DNA of 64,000 nucleotides, from NCBI RefSeq assembly GCF_015706575.1, contig NW_024037056.1:13591176-13655175 (forward strand). The letters are read 5' to 3'. Below the pieces are notes generated by a model, which saw only the letters and a list, made by a program, of their open reading frames with translations, did not search any database and was not told the origin of the DNA. Of this stretch, positions 1 through 10,511 are shown in pieces (the first letter of the stretch is position 1; every line of letters starts with the position of its first letter). Both the position numbers and the translations under genes were made by a program. The stretch is from Patiria miniata (taxonomy: Eukaryota; Echinodermata; Asteroidea; Valvatida; Asterinidae).

Positions 1-846
1 ATCAACAACTACAGCGATTTTAGCAACATTTGTTGTACATTTTGTATCCTCAACTCTGTGGGCTCCGATACAGGCTAGATGGCGTTTGCTTCTCACAGAG
101 GACGAGTCCACATAGTTTTCTACTTAAAGCTTAGGCAGTTTCCAGGAAATCTTCTACATATTTTGGTAAGCCTCAGCAGTTGCGAGCAACGCTTATATTA
201 ATATAGTGCAAGCCTCGGCAGTAGCAGGCAACTTTTATTTCTTTTAAAGCCTTGGCAGAAGCAGGCTAATTTCATCACCAAGATACCCCAGCAAGTGCGT
301 GGTAGAAAAATATTACATATTTACCATACCACTTAAGCACTCTTTATTTCAGAAAATGAGTCAATTGACTGATACATGTACACCTTTATTTCTTGATTCT
401 TCTAAATGACAGCAAGCCAGACGGAATAATTTCACGGGGTGTTTAGTACCCGTACGATCTTTAAACCAAGTAAGCTTTTTGATAATAATTCGATATGTTT
501 CTTTGGGATAAATGCAAATTCCATTAAACGTATACTGTACGTTGCTTGTTCGTGACTACGAGTTGTTTGTGTACCTCACCTCAATTTAATTTTTATATTT
601 GAGGTTGATTTTGGTTTAAAATGTGCTGTATAGTACATCGTATCACTGCCTCCTTGTTTACTAACGAAGTGGCTTATTTTTTAATGTTCTATACTTGGCA
701 TACGAATCGGTGAACGTAAACAAAGCTCTATTGTATGTACTTGACACACGAATTACATGTAGCTGGGGCTGTCTTAATGTTTTATGGATACGTTTCTTTT
801 TGATATATTTTGTGTCGATTAGCCTATTGGTGTTTAAACGTTTTAT

Positions 847-1115
847 ACGGTTTTTTGTTCGATTTGGGGATTTAATTAAAGTACAACTTGCATTATCAGG
901 TGAGTTTACACAGATATTATAGTGTTAAAACTTTTCATACGGTTTTTGTACGATGTGGGATATGATTAACTTGTATTAGGTGAGTTAACACAGATATTTC
1001 ATAATTGGCGCTTTTTTAATCATTTTTAACGGCTTTTGTACGATTAGTGAGCTAATTAACGTACCGTATAATTAAGGTAAGTTTACTAAGATATACTGCA
1101 TTGCAAACGCTTACT
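847..1115. repeat. Degenerate tandem repeat, ~91-bp unit, 3 copies
   Basis: Three successive units start at 847, 939 and 1029 with ACGGTTTTTTGTTCGAT-like sequence. Each continues into a TTAATTAA-like stretch and then AGGTGAGTTTACACAGATAT or a variant. Spacing is 92 and 90 bases. The copies are diverged, so the array is old. Each unit carries a GGTGAGT/GGTAAGT-like string that resembles a splice donor, but no exon was found next to it. Confidence 0.6.
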
Positions 1116-1377
1116 TGTGGTATTTTACAGTTTATATACTATTTTTATATTACGGCTGAAGTACAAATATATGTACCAACATATACTCAGTTATATTCAA
1201 TGTTTTTGTGAAGATTTATGGAAATTAATTTACAAATCCACTTAATGATAGCCTTTCTGATGTAAATATCTTGTTACAAGCTTTCTTTGTTTTCTAAATT
1301 TTTGTTTTATATTACAATGATATTCATTTGAATTTACACCATATATATCGGAACCTTAAAGTAAGTTTAGGAAAACG

Positions 1378-1700
1378 CAATCCTATTCAGCGACACTTTC
1401 TCTCTGGTAACTGGTATAGCTTCAGTTCGATTTTTAAGCGTGAATTAGTCTGTTACGAAATTGGGATTGGTGGATGTTAGAGACTTGGTGACCAGCGTAG
1501 ATTTTGGCCAATCAAATGTGATCGGGGGGGGGGGCGAGCAGAGGATTGTATTTTCCAAAACCTTCACTGGTCACCCACTAATGTCCGCCCATCCATTTTT
1601 TTTTTAACGAACATAACCGGCACAGACTAATTCATGCTCAAAGTTCATTCGAACTTAAGCTACACAAGTCACAAGAGAGAAAGTGGCAATGGGATAGCGC
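1378..1700. mobile_element. Fold-back (MITE-like) inverted repeat
   Basis: The left arm, about 1378-1495, includes ACTTTCTCTCTGGTAAC and GAATTAGTCTGT and ends near GGTGACC. It is matched in inverted orientation by the right arm, about 1565-1700. The centre holds a G-run (about 1526-1535) and a T-run. Arms are roughly 80% alike by eye. No transposase ORF is present, so this is non-autonomous if it is a transposon. Superfamily is not determined because the ends and target duplication are unclear. Confidence 0.55.
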
Positions 1701-2316
1701 TATCATTTTTCTAAACAATCAAAACGATAATCGCTGAAGACTATATTAAGCAAAATTAAGTAAAATTACAAATGCGGGTTTTTTTTAGGGAAAAAGGGAT
1801 ATTTTCAATATTTGTTATGCTTGTACGATATAGCATTAAGATGTTACTACTTTATATGACAAAGACGTCTTCGAAAGATACTCAACTGGAATCACCTTTC
1901 GACATTGCAATTATAATGGATGATACCATGCCAATGAATGCATTTTTTTGTATACATGTACAACGAAGAGGTATACAAGGGAATCTAAAATGCTTGTGTA
2001 ACTTCAATTTTATTTCGAAGTGCTCAACATGAAAGAAAACTTCCTGAAGTTGTGATTTTATTATACGATAGCCTAGCTTCATTTGTTATGTTCATGTAGT
2101 TTTAGAACTGTATTGCTTTATATGCGTAGGTTAATATGTGACTGTTATTAGAGTAATTGTAAGATCTGCTACCTTTCCAATAAAATTGTTACAGCTACGC
2201 GTGTAGTAGGACTACAATCACCTTATTTTTAATGTTTGATCATTTCGATTTCGGACAGAAATTATATTCAACTGGCACCCCAACCAAGTTTCAGCTGGGG
2301 CTTTATCAAGTTTAAA

Positions 2317-5300
2317 TCAGAGTTTAGTGTCCTCAGTTTTCGCGTTGACCGATGCTGCTGTCATGCTGGAATGTTTGCTGCCATCTATTGGATGGGATGC
2401 TGTTCCCTTCGCGGGCATTCCTTTCCGTCCTCTCAGCTTCGTCTTCCACAAACCCCGCACCCTCTTGTTGAGGCAGAAGGCGATGAAGATGAAGACTCCC
2501 TGAAAGTAGTTGAGGATGATGTAGATGTAGTTGAAGACTACGATGCCCGTCACTGATTGAGTCAGGAAGCTAAACACCCAGGTCACGCCAACAAGAGCAG
2601 ATACCTTAAAAGAACCCCAAGAAAAGAACCAAGTTGTGTTCATTTGCTCTCGATTATAACCATTTTAGCCTCTCAAAACATCTTGAAGATTGTTGAGTGT
2701 TGTTACCTAACTTGGGTTTAATCAGGTCATCTATTGTAATGGCTTGATAATTTGACGAAGTCTTTTAGTCTTTAAAATTATCCCAATATTCCCGTATGCG
2801 GCATTCTTTCCCAAGACGGGCAGGGGTATAGTACCATAAACGACTTGGTAGCTCAATCCTATTTCCTGGCTGGTTCCGGCACTTAGATTTGTTTCTTTCT
2901 AAATTAAATTTCCAAAAGGTTATTCCTTTCAGCAAATAATATCGCTAAAAGAATGGCGGTCTGTCGTCAGGGCGTCTTCATGCTCTCAAAAGGCCTCTTA
3001 CCTTTACGTAAATAGCAACTTCCGCTTTGACTCCCTTCATCTTCCCTTGCTTCCGGACTGCTTTTGCAGCGTGCCTGCTCCGACGGACAATCACAACGGT
3101 TAAGACGAACATGAACAAGTTGAGGAGCAGACACAAGGAACACGGAACCAAAAACACGACCAGACGGACGGAGGCGTCAGTGATCCAGCAAACAGCGCCC
3201 TCTGCGTAGATCTTGGGAAGGCTGGTGCAGTTACAGTACTGGAGGATGACACAGATGCTAACTATGACGAAGGGTACGCCCCAGCTTATAGCCATGTACA
3301 CAGCGAAAGACCGACTGGATCCGGCAGTGCCTCTTGGCACTAACGATGCTAGGGTCCGGGTGACGTCTACAGCAAGCATCGTCATCCACAAGAAAGCAGC
3401 CATCCACGCGAAGTGCGCCACCACTGCCCCGAATTCACACGCGGCTTGGTTCTGCGCGAGTATCCCCGAGAGTAGGAAAAGCAAGATGGCGACGAAGAGC
3501 GCCGCCACGAGATTCATAATGGACTTACCAGGCGTGTTCCGAAGTTCCGGAAAGACGCAGTAGGTCACGAAAGTTGCGGCCAGAGCGAATAAGGACAGGC
3601 AGCTCGCGATAACGGAAATCACCCAGCGGATGTACGGCTCCAAGCCCTCTGGCAGCGGTCCTAGGAAGGAACAAACGACCGCTGTGCCGTCGGGAAAGAG
3701 AACATACTCCTCAGGTGATAGGCTTGAACCGGTTGCGACAATCTGGATGATGTCATCCGAAAGGTTCTTGTATTCAGAGTTGTCCAAAGACAGGAGAGAC
3801 GAGCAGTTCAGGTGAAATATTTTCAGACAGGAAGGAGGTGCATTTAATTTTAAGTACTGCTGTTCTTCTGGAGTATACTTGTACTCTGTTACGGTCAGCA
3901 ATGTCCCGTTGTACTCAGGGAAGATACCCTTCCCGTCTACGACAGAATCAGCACAAAATGCATTCACCGAAAACGGCACGAAGATTGAAAACGAAGACAC
4001 GTTGCAAATAAACTGCATTTCAAGTTTAGAGTCATACTGAAAGGCGCCAATGGCGTCCTCCAAATCACCCTCAACTTCGAGAGCTTCATCAACCGTATTC
4101 ACAAAAATCGCAAGTTGCCATGTGGAATTTGTAGAGTCAGAAGTTGCGTGAATGTTGCCCCTCTCGACGACCATTTTAGCGGTTGAATTTTGTGCAAATT
4201 TGTTCAACAAGCAGATGGCTACCAACACGTTTGAACTGTTTCCGAATATCGAGGGACCTGTTGGTGCAGGAACACACTCGTTCTGTCTGATGCGGTATCC
4301 CGGTGCGCATATGAGCACGCGGCAGATCTCAAGAAATGGATCGTAGATCTGACCCCCCGAGCAAGTTCTCCCACCGATCGACGAAGAGGAGAACAGGTCA
4401 AAGAGAACCTCGATCGTGATGAAACTGTCGTAGGGACTGCAGATAGCCCAGCATGGTCCCCAAGGCGACGGATCACACCCTTCCAAACAAACCTGATCCC
4501 TGCAAGAGTTATCAGGAACGATGTTCCTACCATTACACATGGCGCAGTGCGGATTTCGATACCTGATGTTTGAGTCTTCAAGTTTGACGGGCGCGTAGTA
4601 CGCTTGGCACCCTGCGTCTGTTGGGGTTCCTCTGTACTGTTCAAAACAGATGTCTGTGAGATGAGCAGGGCACTTTCGTATGGCTTCGTGTCCCAGGGGA
4701 GGAGAGATGACCCAACCTTTTGATGGCAAGGTTTGATTGAGAGATGGGTACAGCAGTGGTACCGTTGAATCGCGGTCGTTATCGGATCCGGAAACGTCCC
4801 ACCGTTTCAGTTTGTCCAAAGACCTTCCGTGACAAATGGCGCAGTAGATGTTTTTGAAATCCACTCCTTGCTCGTCATATACCGGTAGCGAGCCAATCAC
4901 ATCTCTGAGATCCACGGGCCTGTGGCATAAGTCGCGTGTTCCTGGGTCCGTCCACGTGATTGGACAATGGTCGATGAGTGCATAACCAATGTGAGTGAAC
5001 TGACTGCCCGGTAGCCACACGCAGCCAAAGTCTTCAATGGTAAACTCTCCTCTTTCTAGGGTTAGCGCCCCCGGACTGCACGTCCCTTCGTAGTCGTAAC
5101 AGCAGTCGTCGAATAAGCTGCAAGCGTCGTCGCACTGGCAGTAGTGGAATACGTCATCTCCCGAGTCACTGATTGGATGAATCTGGTTGCATTGATCACC
5201 GCATACCTGCTTAGAGCCACATAGATATCCCGGCTCATCAAACTCATCGACTTCTGCAACACGAATGAAAACAAATTACCCAAGGAAGCGATTATATTTA

Positions 5301-8300
5301 ATCTATAACACTGAAACATCAAGTACAACAATCAGAAATTACAGTGGAACAGCGCCCTGGCCAGCACTGTGGGCTTGGATTTCATGACCTATGACCTCCT
5401 TAATATTCAGCTAGGTCAAGACATCCGATGTACATTGTGTTCTATCGTTAGGCTTTGTACAAGTGGTGATGATGCATGATGGTACATGACGTTGCATTTC
5501 ATTTTTAAGTTTCAGATGTTAATTCTTCAATGCTCGTTTTTTTTTGCTGTACCATGAGTAATGCATGTTTGCTTAAGCTATTACGTTTTGATCCGCTCAT
5601 GCTCCAAACGTGCTGGTTTAATTACTGTCCAAGATTCGTCCTTTTTTTGGGGGGGGTGTTAATAAATAATTCAAAAACTACTCTGGCTGGCGCTTGTTTA
5701 CTTGACATTAAAATGCATGAATGTTTATCAACCGGTTTTTATTAAAAAATTGTGAACGGCTCCACAAAAAAGGGTATTAAGTCTGAGCATGAGCATTATT
5801 GTGTAATGGCCCGCTCAACATTGAGAGGGTGAACATTTTGTCAAAATGTGATTTTCATTTTCACAACCATTTTGTGTGCATCGATCTGTTGTTCTACAAC
5901 AAAGCCAATTATTTCAAAGCCTGTTTTCTCGGTTGTGTTATTTGAACTCCAAAGAAGTAATTAATATTCAAATACGGTACATCATACATCTCCAGAAAAA
6001 GAGGGGTTATGGAGTTTTATTATATTCCAAATGAAAGCTTACATTGTGGGCTTTCCAACCATGTATACAACTCAATTTCACCTTTTTGCGACACAATACC
6101 CTTTTTTGTGGAGCCGATAACAAATGTCTTTAAATTGTGGTCACTTTGTTGTTTACTCCATATGAGGTGAAGCACTCCTGTTGGTGCATTTTTAAAATTT
6201 ATTTTCAAATCAGCGTGAACACTTTTTACCTGTGAAGCATTCCAATGTCACGTAGAATTGGCAGTCTCGGAGCGCGTAGTGATGGCACTCGCTTAGACTC
6301 GTCTCGTTCCCGACGCAGCCGATATCCACAAATAACGTGTAGTTGGGTCTGTGTTCAGGCTCCAGCACATCCAGGGGGACGTGTGCGGTGTTGATTGCTT
6401 GATCGGAGTGGCCAAGTTCCCGGCAGGCCACGCGGCCCTGCTTGAGTCTGTGGAATATGTTGCCGCAGAGGGCGCTCCACTCGTGCTCCGCTCCGCAACG
6501 GCCCTGGAGTAGTTTATTCGACAACGGGTATGTCGCACCCTCTACCAGCCTCAGTTGAAAATCCGGCATTCCTGGGTGAAAAGAAATTTCATATTATTTT
6601 CATCATGTAATCAAAAAAAAAAAAAAATTCAGCTCTACGCTTCATTACAACGTGTGTGTTAAATGACAGCGATTTGTGGCCTGGTCAGCTCTTTGGAAAC
6701 TTTTGATCTATATTCACGTGGGTACGCACGTCTTTATCTTTTTCATGATCAGTATCAAAGTCGTGTTGACTTTAGTTTTACAAAATTTAGTGAATTACAT
6801 TAATTACAGAGGACGAATAATTGAGAAGAATAATGGAGAAGTTGTGGTTTCTATATGCCTACGCTAGGTTTTGAACTTTGGTGATTTCTTGGCAGGTGAT
6901 TGGTTTGATTTGTGAAAATTAATATAGAAATACCTGAATATCCACATGTCAGCCACATATCATTGTCATGGATGCACGGCGCCGGTCCGATACTCGGATC
7001 CACACTTGAAATCGGATGCAAACTGCATCCACCAAACGTCCAGTCATCCAAATCAGCGGCGCAGGATACCAGGTGACGTTCGCTGGTGACGTTGGCCAGC
7101 GACGCATTGTCCGTGCGATGGGGACCAGCGAAGTCATGGCCGCAGGCAAACGGGTACCCGAGCCTCCTGCACATCTGGAATGGGATGGCGTGGCTGAAGG
7201 AGGGATTGTTACACACGGCGGTCCAGGGAGAATCTGGGGACCAGCGAATGAGCACCCGGCCCTCGTTGGGGGCGCTGCCGTTTACTAGTTGAATGTCAAC
7301 TTCATCAATGTTGGTCATAACTGTTAAACGGAATTTGGGAATGAGTATATTTATGTTGAATCGGTTTTATTACCCTTTTCATCTTTGGATATAAAGAATT
7401 AGTTCGGCCAAATAGGCCTACATGGATTACTAAAACAATGTATGGAATTTTGTGGCCAAGGCTACACATCGCTGATTCGCTGCCTGATAATGGATTGAAC
7501 TTGGCCGTCACTGATGAGCTAGGTTTGTACACACTGTAATCACTCAGTGTTACATTGCCAAAGTACATCAGGATAAAAGGATGACTCATTTCGAACGTGT
7601 AGTTCGATTGAGCCTCCCCACCTCTGACGTCTGTTTTTTTTTTAAATCATGCGTAGTACAGAGGTCTCGACTTTCAGTACAAACGACGTTAAACTTTAAT
7701 GTATATTCGCAAGTACAATACCTGCAAGTAATTCATGAAGTTAATATATTTTGATTAACTGTTAACACTGCCAATGTTTCTCACAATTTTCTGAAATGGT
7801 ACCAATCATAATTAATATGTGACTGAACCTATAAAAGTAAGAAACGTTTGTAAGAACTTAAAAAAACACATTTGCCCTTACCAAATCCTATAAGTGGAAA
7901 TCTGTATATATTGATTTTTTTTAACCCCCATACGTATCATATCTGTATATAGAAAACTGAGTGATATAAAGAGCTAGTTATATGGCCTTCCTCTGCATGT
8001 GCAAACTATTAAGTGGAACGTTGTTCTCAAAATTAATTTCATGGTTCCAGTGACATTTTGTCCTCGAAAACGTCTTTTCCGTTGAAAATCCTCAGACTGT
8101 AGCCAGTGGCGTCACCAGACTTTTCAGTCTGGGGGGGCACAGGGGGGGGGGGGCACCAGCATTTGATGGGGGGGGGGGGCACTTAGGTGGATACGGATCG
8201 CCGTCCTGGGGGAGGGGTCTCTAAGGGGAGGGGGTGCCCCCTCCCCTTTGGAAAATTTTCGCATACGGAGGATGGGCTAGATGCAAAATGGTGCCACATT

Positions 8301-8455
8301 TGATGCTAAATTCGATTTGAAGATATCTCCAGAAATTGCTATTTTTGAGGTAATGATTTTAACAACGCGCAGAATTTTGCAGAGGATAGGGGGGCACCAG
8401 CATTTGATGGGGGGGCACTCGGGGGGGCACTAGGTTTTCCAGGGGGGGGGGGCAC

Positions 8456-8490
<35 letters not shown>

Positions 8491-8721
8491 TTGGCGACGC
8501 CACTGACTGTAGCGCCATCGTCAAAATACAGAATCATGAATGTAACGTACACATTTCCCTATAATATCTGTCGACTACACCTGGTATCGTGGACAGGTGT
8601 TCCTGCAACTAAAATACAGACTCTCGATTACAAGTCAAATGTATATTATCGATTCCTTACCCTGCGGTATTGGTTGTGCTTGAATCTCTGCATGCAGCAG
8701 AAGCAGTGCCAGTGCTACCAT
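2317..8721 (-). CDS. SRCR/somatomedin-B class B (Methuselah-like) GPCR, receptor A
   Basis: Five coding exons on the minus strand: 8721-8661, 7320-6934, 6571-6230, 5253-3002, 2604-2317. All splice sites are GT-AG and all phases close, giving 1109 residues. Exon 1 encodes a signal peptide (MVALALLLLHAEIQA); its ATG is the first in frame after a stop. Exons 2 and 3 each encode one SRCR domain (about residues 25-147 and 155-260). The large exon starts with a somatomedin B domain (Cys from residue 275, adjacent CC pair). It continues with a Cys-rich ectodomain containing CAICHG and CAMCNG motifs and TM1 to about TM5. The last exon encodes TM6, TM7 and a short tail. No GPS proteolysis motif precedes TM1. 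Likely a plasma-membrane receptor; ligand unknown. Receptor B at 24871-32697 has the same exon structure and intron phases. Class B/Methuselah-like assignment is by 7TM and CAxCNG pattern, without a search. Confidence 0.87.
8104..8505. mobile_element. Non-autonomous hAT-type MITE with 8-bp target duplication
   Basis: The element begins CAGTGGCGTC at 8104 and ends with the exact inverse GACGCCACTG at 8505. It is flanked by a perfect 8-bp duplication ACTGTAGC (8096-8103 and 8506-8513). CAGTGGCG termini with 8-bp duplications are typical of hAT transposons. The interior is dominated by G runs, GGGGGGGCAC blocks and a C homopolymer of about 32 bases (8459-8490), with no transposase. It lies in intron 1 of receptor A. 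Confidence 0.88.
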
Positions 8722-10511
8722 TGTCGAAACCCCGGGCCCTTTCGTCATTTTATTACCGTACATAGTCCTTTGCAGCCCGACAGAATATGCAGTTGTTTTC
8801 CTGTTCGCAACGACGCAGAAAAGTGGCCTGTCTGTGCCAATGAGCCCACCAAACTCTTTTTTTCAATTATCACAGTCAATTCAGTAACTTTTGCAAAACG
8901 AAAACGACAATACTACGAGGCCAGTTGATCTTTTCTAAAAGTCGCTATATATGTCTGTGTTGCCATATGAGCTGCCAATGTCAATGGCTGTACGTGGTAT
9001 GCAGAGGTCGTGTTTACCTTCAATATTAGGTGTTTGTCGATTCAAGGTCTGGTTCACAAAGAAGCTATTGTGACAGAACAAGAATGGGAGTCAACTATTA
9101 TATAGAAGACGTGACCTTTCTAACAATTGGTGAATATTATTTCATAGAGTGTAAACCACTTTTGCTTCTTAGTCGGACGTGACACACATGGAACGGTTTG
9201 GGGGAACTGGAGCAAAACAGATGGGTAAATAAATCTCATAAAATAATTTTATCCAGTCAATTAAGTCATCGTGACGTGGCAAAACTTCGATTGTTCTTCA
9301 TGGACTGCAACTACTCCATGCAATTCGCAAATCTCATTCCATTTATTTTTCTGAAATTAGCAAACAAGTAACGTAAGGGGTAGTGGACAAATATATTGAA
9401 AACATAACAAGGTAACTGACATGTTTTACTGATTCCTGTTCATGACACAATTCCTATATAATAATGTGCCTTTATAACTTAGTACAATATGACTATCAAT
9501 TGACTCTACACTTTTACGATTTCTAATTTTCACAATTAAACTAACCTCCAATTGGCAGATGAAACAATACAATAGCGAATCTACAATGTAGGTTTTAAAC
9601 ACGTTTAAAACGTGTTTACAGATAAACGCGTTTAGGAATGTGTTCAATTATGTGTTCAACGATTATCGATTTTTGCAAACATAAGTGACAATCGCTATAA
9701 ATCTCTGTTCGTTTTTAAATTTTTATTCATGGTGAAACCATGGCTCCATCATGGCGGGAATAGTAACGTATAAAGCTAAATCACGACAAGTTCTATAGTG
9801 TATATAGGTTAGGCCTATCATAGCATTTGAACATTCTACTTAAAGTGATTAAAGTGAAAAAGTTAAATTCCATTAAAGTCTGGCTCCCACTTCAATAATG
9901 ATTCTGTAAATATGCAGTAACTTTCTAGAAACCTATAACGTACAAACGACATTATTCAAAAGTTGTTTAAATGCCAAACGTGTTATCCAGTAAACACGTC
10001 ACAAAGCTCATTATGTCAAAATAAAACATCTCAATGCAAAATCTAAATGGGCTTTATAATACGTGAAAAAAAGTGGGTACGAGATGTGTGTTGAGAATTG
10101 TATCCATACTATTAACGCCATTTTTACAGTGTAGGGTGTGTGTGTGGGGGGGGGGGTGCAATCCCCAGTTCCCACTTCCCCGAAATACTTAAGAAAGGAA
10201 AATTTAGTCGTGCATTCTCAGAAATAAAGTGACTATGGATTGGTAATAACACCGATAACTTGGTTGTACTGAGAAAGTTTCAATGCCAAATGACCAGTGA
10301 CTTGGGTGAATGACAACAAAACACACTGTGCTATATAGGCAGTCACATTGTGTGGGTGTGTATACAAGAAAAACTATGAGTAACGCATTCATGAGGATAC
10401 AGGAACGATCATTAAAGTTCAAATGTAACATTGAGACTTAAAGTGTGATAATTAACAAAAAAATTAAGACGAATCGATAATTGTGAACTTATAATCTGAA
10501 ACCGCTACAGG
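8722..10511. other. Intergenic DNA between receptor A start and receptor C end
   Basis: About 1.8 kb separates the start codon of receptor A from the stop codon of receptor C; both genes are on the minus strand. It should contain the promoter of A and the 3' UTR of C. I see no coding exon. A MITE of the ACACTGTAAAAATGG family occupies roughly 9590-10134. A TATATAAT-like string on the minus strand near 9096 could be a TATA box but is too far from the ATG to judge. Confidence 0.55.
9590..10134. mobile_element. Diverged MITE, CACTGTAAAAA-end family, copy 1
   Basis: The right end CCATTTTTACAGTGTA (about 10119-10134) and the adjoining 170 bases match, in inverted orientation, the left part of the element at 27258-27597, including GTGGGTAC and GTTTAAATGCC blocks. 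The left part (9592-9660) shares the AAACACGTTTA-type internal motif. The left terminus is not clear and the middle seems to hold extra sequence, so the boundaries are approximate. Confidence 0.45.

Larger units (their letters stand above)
1..2316. other. Intergenic DNA left of receptor A
   Basis: No convincing coding exon is visible on either strand. ORFs here are short, lack recognisable domains and have no matching splice sites. The stretch holds a degenerate 91-bp tandem repeat (847-1115), a fold-back element (about 1378-1700) and G/T homopolymers. Positions 160-270 contain three loose copies of a short motif of the type GCCTCGGCAGTAGCAGGC. The 3' untranslated region of receptor A should extend leftwards from 2317; reverse-strand AATAAA signals near 2055 and 2010 are possible polyadenylation sites. 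Confidence 0.6.

Noticed and set aside
1772..2032. 86-codon ORF left of receptor A
   Set aside because: No domain, overlapping reverse ORF, AT-rich context; it lies in the expected 3' flank of receptor A.
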